Source: Helicoverpa zea (taxonomy: Eukaryota > Arthropoda > Insecta > Lepidoptera > Noctuidae). Taken from it: a stretch of DNA of 64,000 nucleotides. The notes beneath the pieces were generated by a model, which was not told where the DNA came from, ran no database searches, and saw only the letters and a list, made by a program, of their open reading frames with translations. Both the position numbers and the translations under genes were made by a program. The stretch spans positions 434,001 to 498,000 of the forward strand of contig NC_061473.1 in the NCBI RefSeq assembly GCF_022581195.2, read 5' to 3'. Shown here one piece after another: positions 10,512-22,500 of this stretch (positions are counted from its first letter, which is position 1; the number at the start of each line of letters is the position of its first letter).

Positions 10512-13500
10512 CTAAACCTTTGAAAACAAGTCATAAATATTATCCGTATCAGCTAACATCTTCAGAAGCTTTCTAGTAGAGTTAAGACTAATCTTTTTGT
10601 TGGGTTTATACGCTGGTTTATCATCTTCAGGAGAAATCGAATCGGAATAGCTGTCATAGCCTGAACCATCTTCAGCTTTGTCATTACTGATATTTTTATT
10701 TTCACGTTCGTCATCCTTGCTGTTAGAATCCTTGCTTGAATAAGAATCATCAGAATAAGACGATTCACTACTTCCATCAGAAGAACTGTCACTTTTATCA
10801 TTAGCTCCCTGCTTCTCAGTCCTTTGTTTTCTTATTTCCTTGTTTACTATGTCAGCCAAATAAAGTTTTGATGGTAGCAGAGCTGGGTTTGTCTCTACAA
10901 TTCGCTTTAAGTTTGAACGCTCTTTCGTTTCAGATGAGCTGTCTGACGACTCATCTATAACATCATTTGAGTTCGCATTGTCATTTGTCATTGCTGATAT
11001 TCTAATAGTCTTTTTCATTGCTTGTTCGTTAACCGAATTTGTTGGTTTGTCTTGTATATTATTATTTGTAACCTCTTCTTCTTCGTCGGTATAGTAATCG
11101 GAGGAATCATATGTCGGTGTTGTAGTAATTGCTCTTATTTTCGTTTTCTTGCGATGCTTAGATTTTTCCTTATTTTGATTTCTCGTCTTTTTTCTGACTT
11201 TACTTCTTAATAAATCATTTAGTGGTGGATGCTTAATTCGTTTTTTGATATCATTTTTCATTTTATTTTCTTTGTCGTCTGACTCTTCACTACTGTGAAA
11301 TATTGTTGTGATGAATCCTTTGAATTGATCTGGTTTATCTCTTCCCCTTAGATCAAATTCCTGAACAGGAACAGGCGTTGTGGTTTTATGTATATCACTC
11401 GGGTCCGGGGTATGAATCGGAGTGATCCATTTAGTAGCTGGTTTAGGATATAATGTGGGAGGAATGTTCATTGTAGGAATACCTCTTTGAAGTTTTGTGG
11501 TTTCAATGAACCCTTGAGCGGATTCCTGTAATATAAAATTATTTTTATACAATTGATAATTTAGGTTTTAGGAAAACAATATGTAACCACAGTTCTACAT
11601 TTCAATAGGCACTGTCATGCAAATTGCTTGTTTGATAACTAATATATTTAATGAGATTTTAGTAGCAAAAAAATAGTTCCTCATCGTCAGCGATGCAAAA
11701 TAATTTCAATGCTAAAAGATGATAACTAGCAAGAATATGGTAAATTTTAAGAGTACTTCATTGGTTCCTCGTAAAAAATAAAATAAAAAACTAGTGAGTT
11801 CAATTCAATAGAATGTATGACATCACCTTTTCCATAATCTCCTCGATCCAGTCGGTATAGAAGCCAAGCTTGGTGAAAACGGTTGGCGCGTCAGTGGCGC
11901 CGCAGACTGGAGACCCGAAGCTTATGACACCCATCAGTATGCCTTTGGAAATACCTGGTCCACCAGCGTCTTTCTAAAGAAAGATAGTAGATATGGTAGT
12001 AGTAGATAAAGTTACATTGAAATGATCTGTTAAATATAACTATAATGTCTGTAGTAAATTGGCTCCATAATTACTTTAAAAAATATATATTTAAGGCTCA
12101 ATTATAAGCATTGTCTATTTAAAAGCATCACTAGTAATATTAATTCCTGGAGGTATTTGATGCCATGGTTATTATTTATACCCAACTTTTAGGCTTGTTA
12201 TTTTTGGATTTGTTAGTGGCGTTGTGAATTGCTTGCTATGTTTAATTTCAACATGAAGATACGAATTAACTCTAGATGCTTACGTTACAGGCACCTCCGC
12301 CTTTCGAGAAAAATCCAGCACAAAAGTTTCTGTTAGTCACATATTCTCTGGAAAAAATAATAATAATTCGTCAATTACCTTTAATAGCTAAGACTGGTTC
12401 TAACATCACAGCTTGCATTCTCTGTAGGCAATTTGAATAAAAACAACATAAAACAAAGCGACGATAAGCTTACTTCGAATATATCTCCTGACACTCCTTA
12501 AGTGGATAGAATTGCAGGATAGAATACGATAGCCTATTTTTCCGAGAATTTTCATTAATATTGGACATCTGAAAGATAAAAGAACTTTTGATTAAGTAAA
12601 CTGCTAACAAAAATAGAATAGGATAGTTTTCTTTACGTAGTTCTGAAGAACTCATGGTGCCGCTGTGACTTTTCAGATAATGGTCGGAGATATGAAAAAA
12701 GAGAAGACTACAACCTGTAACATATTTTCTAACTTGGTACTTACCATCTGAGCTCCCCAACCAACGACGGTAATACTTTCAGCATTGGACGCCAACGGCA
12801 TAGGGAATCTATCAAAGTCTATCTTCTTTACCCTCTTAAATTCCTTGCCGAACAGCAGAGCTCTCATCAGCCTCATTATTGCCAGGTTGTGTCTCAAGTT
12901 CTTTGGATTGTAGTTCGGGTAGAAGTAAATCTCCATTACGGGGATGTTCTCGCCTCCATAATCGTAGTAAGTACTCCCGACTTGCACGGTGAGGAACGCC
13001 GGATTCTCGCGGTAGAAGCGATTATTCCAGGCTCTGTTGATTTTGAAAAGTGTTATATACTGTGGCTAAGTACCTAAAGACGGTGATAACGATAGACGAT
13101 GAAAATATAAATAAATAGACATATTATATCTATTCAAACCGTCGTATTGAATCTAGACTTCGCATGCTAAAGATTATAGAATGGTCTTACAGTTGCAGGC
13201 ATGATGCAGAAGTGATGACGAGATCGGATTTGATGATACTGCCCCCGCACTGGAACTTCTTAAAAAACTGGACGCTCGCCATGAACGGGAACTTTTCAAT
13301 CTTCACTGGTTCTCCGCCATAGATGCGACGGGTGATTATACTCGGCTCTGAAAATATATCGACATCACGAGCAATGTGAACCTGAACATTCGGGTTTTTC
13401 AAATTGTCAGAAATATACTTACGCCAATATACATTAGGATCAAGTAAATTGTTATTAGAATGAATTCTTTCTGTTAAAGATGTTTCATTTTCAAATTCGT

Positions 13501-14005
13501 TTTCTATTTTATTAAAGTGCTTTATAATAGCTTCGTTAATGTCATAGAATTTAGTAGTGTTTTTAAGGCCATTACTTTCTTTTAATCCCTCAAGATCGCT
13601 AAGAAATTTCTCGATAAGTAGAGTGACGTAAACAGCATCACTTGCATCATCGCTTTTATTATCTTTATCATATTTTAATACTTCATTTAACTGTGCAATA
13701 AAAACTCGGGTGCCGTTATCGATATCAACTTTAGTTAGTCTTGCTATTTCCTTCAGATTGTCGTGATCTTGCAAAGTTACAGAAACAAAGAAGTTATGAA
13801 GTTTGGAGTATTGTTTAAATTTGTGCCCTTGCTGCACTTCTTTAATTTTTAGAGTGGAGAACAAATTGTTGACTGTGCTTCGTATTGCCGACTCTGTTTC
13901 AATGATGCCGTAAGTGTCTTCGGCCGGAGATTCAGAAGCACACCGAATTTGGACAGGAATGTTTACAAATGTGAGACACAAGATAATACCCGTTGTGACA
14001 AACAT
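10512..14005 (-). CDS. SPH-A: secreted serine-protease homologue, catalytically dead, with acidic Ser-rich tail
   Basis: Seven exons join in frame: 14005-13423, 13347-13191, 13033-12745, 12568-12474, 12347-12284, 11973-11827 and 11525-10512, for about 782 residues. A signal peptide (MFVTTGIILCLTFVNIPVQI) is followed by a helical pro-region of about 175 residues containing NFFVSVTLQDHDNLKEIARL, then an S1 domain from R|IYGGEP. The catalytic positions are altered: the His motif reads ITSASCLQ (His to Ser), the Asp motif RHNLAIMRL (Asp to Asn), the Ser motif GACNKDAGGP (Ser to Ala, oxyanion Gly193 to Lys). Cysteines for the three usual S1 disulfides remain. The 338-codon last exon is a disordered Ser/Asp/Glu/Lys tail ending KMLADTDNIYDLFSKV. 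Intron 1 is 75 bases, in frame and without stop, so an unspliced form adds 25 residues. Its closest relative is SPH-D at 29741. Confidence 0.9.
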
Positions 14006-14100
14006 AAGAAGAAGAATATTCTCTACGATATGAAATGTAGTTTGTCAAAAATATTAGTTTTATAGAATATTTCACTGTTGTATCAAAATGAATGTGATAT

Positions 14101-14118
14101 TAAAGTAGTTGCTCAATG
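14101..14118 (-). promoter_or_regulatory. Upstream element shared by SPH-A and SPH-D
   Basis: The minus strand reads TTGAGCAACTACTTTA here, 100 bases upstream of the SPH-A ATG. The same TTGAGCAACTACTTTTATCAT lies at 29628-29648, about 95 bases upstream of SPH-D, followed in both by GATACAA.AGTGAAAT. It is either conserved promoter sequence or residual homology from duplication. Confidence 0.45.
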
Positions 14119-14203
14119 TACTGTTGTATTTCTTTTATGATGTTTATTTTAATTCCTTGTAACTTGCGAAATAGTTTATCTTTGTCATAAAATTCAAATT
14201 GAT

Positions 14204-14455
14204 TTAATATAACACCCCGCCATAATTGAATTTAAATTGTTTTGGTATTGCAAAACCATAATAATTTTGAGTATTTCGCAATTCTTGTGGTTTATTTTGT
14301 TGCTCTTTATATTTGACTAGGTACCTGTGTGGTCTGCTATGTAGATAATATGCATCGGTTTTTGGAACTACTATTTGGGGTACAGATCTAAGAAGTCCAC
14401 ATGTCACTCCTATGCCCACACAATTCCCGTTGTCACTGTAACGTCGTGAGATATA
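14204..14455 (-). CDS. Unrecognised Cys-containing open frame, possible terminal exon
   Basis: The frame ends at the TAA at 14204-14206 and stays open beyond the first internal start to about 14490. Visible residues include KPYISRRYSDNGNCVGIGVT then CGLLRSVPQIVVPK and a Tyr/Asn/Gln-rich end (NYYGFAIPKQFKFNYGG). Cysteine spacing after a CLEC motif could be a small secreted Cys-rich domain, and an AG acceptor could sit near 14487, but no upstream coding exon with signal peptide was found. It lies between SPH-A and the decayed SPH-C-like exon and has no counterpart in the other arm of the duplication. I do not recognise it; it may be a remnant. Confidence 0.3.
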   Translation of the reverse strand, partial: YISRRYSDNGNCVGIGVTCGLLRSVPQIVVPKTDAYYLHSRPHRYLVKYKEQQNKPQELRNTQNYYGFAIPKQFKFNYGGVLY

Positions 14456-14654
14456 CGGCTTTAAGAAAAAGCATTCTAAACATTCTAAGCAACATTTTTA
14501 TAAATAACATCAAATCAAACATGAACTAATCGTCAGATCTTTATAATGAAAGGAAACTTTTCGAATCCCTTCATTCGAATTGTATTCAAAAGATACAGTA
14601 AATAGCATTAAACGCTATCTATGAATGTTAAAAAGAAACAAAAGCATATCAATT

Positions 14655-14970
14655 CAAACTTTTTATTGCGTAAACCTAAGTCAGTCCGTATTAGTAATTA
14701 TTTAAGTTGCATTAATTAATATAAAATGAAGTTTACTCCAGTCGCCATGCTTCTGATTCGTGTGGTGGTAGCTAAACATCATCATAGGAGTCTTCTTAAG
14801 ACCAGATCCAGCCAATTTTGAGGAACATCGGCCATAGTTAGACTTGACGTTGTTACATCTTGCCAAACATCTGGAAAGTTCAAGAAATAAATCTTTATTA
14901 ACAATGCGTCATGATTTAAAGAAGAAAATAGTAAAGTAAGGAATTCAAATAAAACATCGAATATATAGGA
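14655..14970 (+). pseudogene. Decayed copy of the SPH-C promoter and first exon
   Basis: From 14655 the sequence follows the region upstream of SPH-C very closely, including the identical 20-mer CCTAAGTCAGTCCGTATTAG (14675-14694; in SPH-C at 29470-29451) and TTAATTAATATAAAATGAA. The ATG at 14726 opens MKFTPVAMLLIRVVVAKHHH, like the SPH-C signal peptide, but the frame stops with TGA at 14819-14821 after 31 codons. Further on, 'tctttattaacaatgcgtcatgatttaaa' still aligns with the SPH-C segment encoding SLLTMHYDLK, with indels between. No later SPH exons follow. It is a pseudogene fragment standing head to head with SPH-A, as SPH-C stands to SPH-D. Confidence 0.85.
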
Positions 14971-15379
14971 AGCTGAAAATGATAACAAAACAATAAAATG
15001 TTTTATATATGAAGTTGATTGGAATTGTGAAACAGAATTTACACGTGCAGAGTTGCGACACTTTACAATAAGAATAACAAATTTAATAGTGTTGAAAAGC
15101 TATAAACGATACCTAATCTTGTTTTATAATATTGGAACTGTTGCTATATTATATAAATTGTTTCCTAGCTTAAAATTGCTTTGTTTACCCTTATCATTGC
15201 TTTTGTTAATTAACTTATTGCTTACCTAATTTTATCCGATCCTCAGCTTTTTTCCTTACAAATTACAGATTCTATCGTTGCTTATTCCTTACTAGCTATT
15301 TTTTTTTTTTCGTAAATAAAATGCATGTATTTTTGTATAATATTAAATCTAGATATTTACATGACGTAAAAAAAAGCCT
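14971..15379. other. AT-rich spacer between SPH fragment and retrotransposon
   Basis: Nothing recognisable was seen. It contains a T-run at 15300-15310. Confidence 0.4.
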
Positions 15380-18300
15380 TATTTATTCATATATACAACT
15401 AAAAAATGGCATCAAAAAACTCCTCATCGCTGCCCACCGGGAGTGTACCCAAGAGGCTGGCAGCATTGCCACGTTGGATGGCAATGCTTAATTTTTGACC
15501 AAAATAAAAACCAGCCTTTGGGTCACTTGAAGTGTCAGCAAGTCGCTTTGCCAGATCTTTAAAAAGCAGATGAGCACTTGGACCCCACGGCCCGAGGGTT
15601 TCAACCCCAAACGGCTCAAAGGTATAGTTACCAACCAGGGTGCTATATTTGCGCCGTTTGAGGTTCTCTGCAGCCGCAGCAGCGGAACCAGCACATCGCG
15701 CCGAGCTAGGAAGGTGAGATGGTGCAAGAGTATCGACACAAGTCGCGTCCCATACTAAAGACCTACCCATCTTCCACGGGAACAACGACATACCGTCTGG
15801 TCTCTTGCCATCGTCGCGTGCCAGACCACTGGGTTCTAATATGGCTGGAACGCCTACGGCAACAAGAGCACGACGGATTATGTCACTGATATTCGCATGC
15901 CGTGCAAATCGTCCCGCGCTGCGGCTGCACGACAAGCCGTGGTGTCCAAGGCTGCTGACAGCTTCACCACAGTGGCAGCGGTGAGGAGAGCAGCACGGAG
16001 CACCCAAACGCAAGCAAACAGCAAGCTGGAAAGTGGTGTCGTCAAACAATGTGCCTATGTTTGACGACGGAAGTGCCAGAAGCCATAGACCCGACTCCCA
16101 TTCGCCCACAGCCAGAAGGCGCGCTCGCTCTGCAGAAGAAATTGACGTACTTAGCAGATTATTCCGTATAACTCTGCAGAGCGGCTCATCCCACTGTCTC
16201 TGGGAGGACGGGTTGACGGGTGGATCAGTATTTATTTTTTTTTATTTATTTATTTATTTGTTTACCTCAGGCAACTAGGGCCCATAGAAAGTACAATACA
16301 TACATAATTTAATATTGCAATACTTATAAACTAATACATATAAAATAACAATAATCAGCAGGACAATTTCTATTTGTTAACACGAATAGGCGGTGTCGTG
16401 TTGCACTGCGTGGTGTCGCGTAGCCTCCCGCGGAACCGCCGGAAAACGACACCTTTCGGCCAAAACGCTTCTTGGAACATGTCGAGATGCTGAGTCGGCA
16501 CACGTACCACAAACGATTTGAAATTTGTGTTGTGTCTGGGCTCCAACCTCTCGACTCTTAAGGTCCAGTTCGTCTTGACTCGTATATACTCCACGATCTC
16601 CTCGACCTTCGTGGAGTGATGTAAACGCGAAACATACAGCTGCGTCGTCGGTATTGCGGGGCGCAGCAGCATGTTCGGACCAGTCAACGCAGTTCCGCAT
16701 TGATTTCGGCTAGATGGCTTCTTCTTCCTTCTTTCCACCTTCACGAAACCATCTGCATCAACTTTCCCTTTACATGGTACAGATTGTACCGTACCTCGGG
16801 TTCCTTCGGGCTGATATTGTATCGCCACAGTAGCTTTAGGTGGCCGTTGGACGGGATCTCGCTTTACGGCATCCGAGTAAACACGTCCAAGCCTAGACGT
16901 GCTTACATTCGTCGGCGTCCCGTAGGCAGGGGACGCGGGGAGGGCGGGGCACGGTGACGCATCACTAGTATTGGCGACGGCAGGCGACGAGTGCAATTTT
17001 GCTGACTCGGCGCGTTGCGGCGATGCGTTGACCTGTCCGTGGCGTGTGTTGTCGCTGTTGGCATGCGCGTGTGACCTACATGCAGAGTTTCGCAATTCTG
17101 CTACCTCGTTACGTAGATCACAGATGGTGGATTGTGATGCCTCCAGCTTCAATTGCAGCTCGACCAGGCTGGACCTCATACTCGTGATGTCCTTTAACAG
17201 CCTGGTGACGTCGACGTGATCGAAAGTGACCGGGGGCAGCTTCCGCAACTCCTTTGCCACGAACGTTGGGCGTATTCGGGCAGGTGATTTTCCAAGCCTC
17301 TACAGCCTCAGTCAGACATGGTACCTCGCAATTGGCCAGTGTGATAGGAAGAATTTTCCTGGTCAATTGCTCAGTACCATGGACGGAGGATATAAAGGCC
17401 GGTAGGCTAATACTTGAAATTTTGCGGACGCCAAGCCCTCCCATGCGAACGGGAAGAGTAGCCTGAATCCAGGCTCGGTCGTCCAAGGCCACATTTAAAA
17501 TTGATGTTAATGTGTGTCTAATAATTTTGTCAAGTTTTTCCAAAAGATTTGTGTGCTTCCATAGACTGGAAGCACGCAAATAGTACGTTAATTTTGGGCC
17601 AAAACAACAATATCTAATGATTGTGATAGCTGAGTGCATGTTAATTTGGAGTAGCCTGTCCGAAATATGATTGAAATTTTGTATTTTATCATGAATAAAA
17701 TTCGAGAATGAATTTTCAAATATTGGGGAACCGAGGAGACAAAGAGAACTCTTGTCAATTAATTTGATATCCGGGGCTATTGCACAAAATTTGGAAAATA
17801 TGTCTTGTCTGTCTGTATTGTCCGTTACAAAGAGTTCACATTTGGAATAATTTAGATTTAGTCCTATTGCTTGGAATTTATTTTGAAGAAAGGATAGGTC
17901 TTTAAGAACAGTATCTACTTTGCCCCCCAAGGTTCCGTCATCAAGGTACCAAACATTGAATTCAGAATTTAGCTGCCGAATTATTGGGTTTATGGCTAAA
18001 CTGAAAATCACGGGCCCGAGTGGGTCACCCTGCTGACAGCCAACAGAAGATTCTAAAAGGTTGTCCCGATAAAGTAATTTAGATGGGTGCCTGTAGCATT
18101 GGTAAAGAAAACTATAAATTTGGGGTAGCTCTTTTTTAGTTTCTGCTAGTAGGGTGTCCCTGTTAACTGAGTTGAATGCATTCTTTATGTCAACCTTCAT
18201 TATGACCTCTCCTTTGCCACAATTTAAATAGGTCGACAACGCGTGTACAGCAGCCTCGCAGCCCCCTCTTGAGCCGTAACCCAGCTGAAGGGGCTGAAAT

Positions 18301-18725
18301 TTTTCCGAACAACCCTCGTTATAAAATTTACAGCAAATCTTGGCTGCCATACGACGGTAAGTAGTGCCTACGGCGATTGGACGAATGCCGCCGTCCCTCT
18401 TGCGTAGAGCGCAGAGGTTTGCTCCATATAAGACGTCGATGACGGCCTCGTCCACCTTGCCGGATAGCATTAGGTTGACCAGGGCTGTAAGCTCCTTCAA
18501 GAGTGACTCACCAGCTTCCCCGGCGCTTGGGCAGGTAAGGTCCTTAAGGTGTTGCGGACTCAAGCCGTCGAGGCCGCCTGCGGAACCGCTCCTGAAGGAG
18601 CCTATTGCCGTGATCAATTGTCGACCTGTAACGATGAGGGTATGTAAATCCGGATCAGGGGGGTCGGGAAAAGAAAGGTCATCGGATGGGGCAGGGTGTT
18701 TGCTCTCCAAAGCGGAAAGCTATTC
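15380..18725 (-). mobile_element. 5'-truncated non-LTR retrotransposon with RT and C-terminal restriction-like endonuclease, itself interrupted
   Basis: The minus strand carries a reverse transcriptase frame (18710 to about 17277) with the motifs DGIRPIAVG-like (GGIRPIAVGTTYRRMAAK), MKVDIKNAFNSV, GCQQGDPLGP and the active-site YLDDG. It is continued after an insertion by the frame 16228-15399, which has a Cys/His knuckle (CCSPHRCHCGEAVSSLGHHG) and a KRPDG...WDATCVD motif. That order, RT then zinc knuckle then RPD..D, is the layout of non-LTR elements with a restriction-like endonuclease (R2/NeSL/CRE-type clades). The 5' end is lost near 18725 and the 3' end is near 15380. The exact clade is not determined. 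Confidence 0.8.
16233..17271 (-). mobile_element. Second non-LTR retroelement fragment nested inside the first
   Basis: GTATT flanks this segment on both sides (16228-16232 and 17272-17276, a 5-bp target duplication). Removing it restores continuity of the surrounding reverse-transcriptase frame (CPNT|DPPV). It ends on the minus strand with CTATGGGCCCTAGTTGCCTG and an A/T-rich (AAAT)n tail, and is truncated at its 5' end within a coding frame (17260-16370, about 296 codons). That frame has a coiled-coil start (LLKDITSMRSSLVELQLKLE), a low-complexity middle, and a conserved-looking end (TQLYVSRLHHSTKVEEIVEY, FWPKGVVFRRFRGRL) typical of ORF1 proteins of lepidopteran non-LTR elements. Confidence 0.8.
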
Positions 18726-19078
18726 TATGTAACTTTTAAAGATTCGTTTTGAGTGCATGAACATTTATGTTTGGGAACCAATGGCTTGATTTATCTTCAA
18801 TTCTATTTCTGACACATTTTTATATTGCAGAATGATGAATATTATCACACACTTCTTCAGGTCCATTGAGAGTTTTCCGAGTTTTTGTATTTAAATTAAA
18901 CAACCTTTTTCTTTGAAACAACGATTTTGTACTTTGTTAATACATCTGTACATCTCTGGACAAAAATATTTTTTTAGGATCAAAGACTAAAAAGAGATAA
19001 ATAAGTGTACGTTCAAATAACTTCGCAGAGTTGGTAAGCTAAACGAGTAGACAGAAGCCAGAAAGTCCGACAACCACC

Positions 19079-19221
19079 GTCTTACCACAAAAACTTTTTA
19101 ACGTCAGTTTAAGCCTTGTCTAAAAAAAATGTCAAATTATGACGTTGACATATGGTTCATTTTGCAGCCAAAATTTTTTTAGACAAGTGTAAAACAGGGG
19201 TTAAAGTTTTTGTAGTAAGAC
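19079..19221. mobile_element. Short MITE, 143 bp
   Basis: It begins GTCTTACCACAAAAACTTT and ends AAAGTTTTTGTAGTAAGAC, imperfect inverted repeats. A second inner pair, CTTGTCTAAAAAAA and TTTTTTTAGACAAG, extends the palindrome. Confidence 0.75.
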
Positions 19222-19248
19222 CAACAGTCTTTAAAAGATGCATATAGT

Positions 19249-19350
19249 TGCCCAGGTAACTGGGTTGAGGAGGTCACAAAGGCACTCGCTCCATGTAAAA
19301 CAGTAATATTCAGTAGCATCTGGTTAAGTCTGGTAGCCGACCGATGCAGA
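19249..19350 (+). mobile_element. SINE 3' fragment
   Basis: 'ttgcccaggtaactgggttg', 'gcactcgctcc', 'tctggtagccgacc' match the 3' half of the SINE at 49757-50294. Head and tail are missing. Confidence 0.6.
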
Positions 19351-19547
19351 TAATTCATGTGTAGTAAAATATAATTTAAGTTAAAATAATTAAAGAGTAG
19401 TTAAAGTTAAACTATGTGGCCCGTTCGTGAAGGAAATAATACCAAATCTATGGATATGTGTAATAGTTTAATATATATGTAGAAAGTTATTTAGTAACAG
19501 CTTTAGTTCATTTAATCATAAAGATTGGTGATAAAATTCTTCGCATT

Positions 19548-22500
19548 TTATTTACTTATGTACATTAACATTTTATGTACATTTGCCTTAGCTTTATGTC
19601 TCTTAGAACTCCGACTCTTATGAGGCGTTGGGTATGTTTCTGAATCGACAAAATAAGGCCTTGTGGCTAAAGACTTGCCGTAATAATGAATTGCGTTTTT
19701 TTTGTGAGATGTTTTTCTTTCTTCTTTAGGATGATGTTTCGATTTAGATGATTTACCCGGATGAGTAGAATAATCTTTGTAAAAATAAGTCCCAGAGAAG
19801 GGAATATGTTTCGACCTATGACCTAACTTGGGTCTCGCTCTATCTTTAGGTGTTTTCGTTTTCTCTATGTCTCTGGAGATATTGTTATCTTCGTCCAAAT
19901 TGTCACTAGATTCATCATTCGTCTGTGTATTTTCGACTACAACTTGTTTTGTCTTTTTTAAACGTAAGGGTTGTATAGGAATCTCTATACTTAATCCGCG
20001 TTCGTTACTAGACCCTTCGTAGTTGTCTGTGTATTCATTTGTATTATCATGCATCATTTCATTTTCTGAACTGCTAGAGGATTCGCTATTCATATTTCTG
20101 TTATTGTATGATTCGTATGTGGTTGTGGTTGTAGAAGTAGTGGTTATCGGTGTTATGGATTCTTCAGGAACCGCCTTGTTATAAAGTCTTAAAATTGTCT
20201 TTTTATCTACTGGTCTTTGATCTTCTACGTTTATGATATCTTTTGCCTGTTCTTTACTCTTGAATAACTTACTAAATTCATCATAAAGGTCTCCATATAT
20301 AACTTCATCGACGACCTTAGTGTCAGTTCTAACTAAATCCATAAGTGCGTTTTTTAGTTGTGTAACTTCCTCTGGGTAGTTGTCATCGTTACGGAATCGT
20401 ATATTAGAGTCTCGTTTGTTATAGTTGGGCTCACTGTTCGATATATTAATGTACATGATCATACCTTCGGCTCCTCTGCGAGTGTTCTGATTGCTGTTAA
20501 AAGTTAAATTTTCTTTTTTCTGGAAATAGTGTGAAAATATAAAAAAGAGTCAGTATTATCGTAGGAGTAGGTAAATACTATTGAACTTAAATAAAATTTC
20601 AAACTCACCAGGATGCTGTCGATCCAAGGCGCGTAGAAGCTGACTTTGGTGAAGACAGTTGGTGCAGCAATACTCCCGCAGACAGGCGCGCCGAAGCTCA
20701 CCACACCCACCAGAGTTGTTCCAACTATCGCAGGACCTCCGACGTCTCCCTACAATATAACAGAAATTGTTGAATAATTAAATATTTGGGCAAAAAAATA
20801 AACAATTAGCTAAATAAAAAAAATGGATACATTGCAAGCTCCTCCGCGCTTATTTTTGAAACCAGCGCAAAAGTTGTATTCAGTGACGAATTTCCTGAAA
20901 TAGTAAAATACAATTTGTTGTTAATCCATAGAACAAAATCGAAAAATTTGAAAATTAAAGGCCTACATTGCCTGAACAAAAGTCTTGCAAGTGATCAAGT
21001 GATCAATAATTGGTTTTTAAATACTTACTCAGAATAGGCGTTCATACAATCATCATTGTTGAGAATGTCAACCTTATCTACAGCAAGCTTCGGGTGCGTT
21101 TGCACAATCGAGTCTGTCTGAAATGTGTATTTATTTATTAACTTCTTGAATGCTGCTAATTAGATAACAATAGTAAATTAATTGTGTCTCGCGTGGATCC
21201 ACGTCTAAAACACACGCAAGGTTAAAACAAGTCTTATTCCACTTAAACCAGGACTTGGTACCAAACAAAGGATGTGTTTTGAAGATCGATTAATCTAAGA
21301 ACTATCATTTTGTACCTAATATTCTATTTTAAATCTATCCATAGATACTTAACTGTAATTTCTTGGAAATCCCTCGGTCTTAAATATTTGTTAAGTTATC
21401 TAATATCCATACTTACATTAGTAGCACCCCACCCTAGAATAACAACTCCTTTGCTGTTATTCATCGAATTTTCTCCAATCTTGTCCCACAATATTCGTCT
21501 GATCCTTTTCTGCTGTCCTCTCCATGCCATCCTCTGCTCTAGTCTAAGCAATGCCAGGTTATGCAGCAAGTATTGCGGATCATACATAGGGTGGAAGTGT
21601 AAGACTTTGACCGGGATTGTCTCTCCACCTCGGGTGGTGTGGTCACTGCCGAGTCTCACGTAGATCGCTTTCAAATTATTGTGGAAGAAATCGTTTTGGT
21701 ATGCTCTGGAGGCAAATGGAATAAAAACATTGTAATAACATTGCTAAGAGTGCTTTGGAAATAGGTGTGACAAAAATGTTAATCGATATTGAAATTAAAA
21801 TGGTTGTCCAAAGCATTGTAAAACATCAATGACGACTGATGCTAACATCAACTTACATTTGTAAACACGAAGCGGAGGTGATGATCAGATCTCTGTGGAT
21901 GACGCAGCCTGCACACGCGAAGTCGCCCATGATGTGGATACTGGCGACGAATGGGAAGTTGCTGATGTTAGACTCGACGCCTTTGTAGATCCTTCTCGTG
22001 TTTGAGCTGTTAGAGATCTCTAAATTCATAGCTAGGGGTGGATCTGAAATGAAGCCATAATGAAAGAAGAAATAAGATGTTAATTATATTTTGTACAGTC
22101 ATACCAGTCTTCAGGCACTTACTCCAGAGTTTCAAGTTCTTGTGAGGTGCAACTGTATTTCTGATATACTTAATGGATTCCTTAAAATCTTGTACTGTTA
22201 AATTATTATTTTTTGCGAGAAATTCAGATTCTGGAATCTTCCGCTTTTTCTTGTTCCTGGCCCCCTTAGTACGGTTATGAGTTCCTTTCAATTTTTTGTA
22301 CACATTGTAATCGTTTTCGTTTAAAACTTGAGTAACGACAGAATCTAATTTAATTTTGTCTTCTGTATAGTTCCTGATAATATCAAATCTGATTGCTTTT
22401 TTTATTTCATCAAAAGTATCAAAGTTTTTATCCATTATGTTACTGAGATCATAATGCATTGTTAGCAACAGTCTGGTGCTAGATTCTTTTGAAAAATTCC

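Larger units (their letters stand above)
18726..19547. other. Spacer between retrotransposon and SPH-B, repeats only
   Basis: Holds a MITE (19079-19221), a SINE 3' fragment (19249-19350) and AT-rich sequence; no gene seen. Confidence 0.5.

Noticed and set aside
14731..14821. Plus-strand MKFTPVAMLLIRV frame as a genuine short secreted peptide
   Set aside because: Similarity to SPH-C continues past the stop codon with indels, so it is better explained as a broken first exon.
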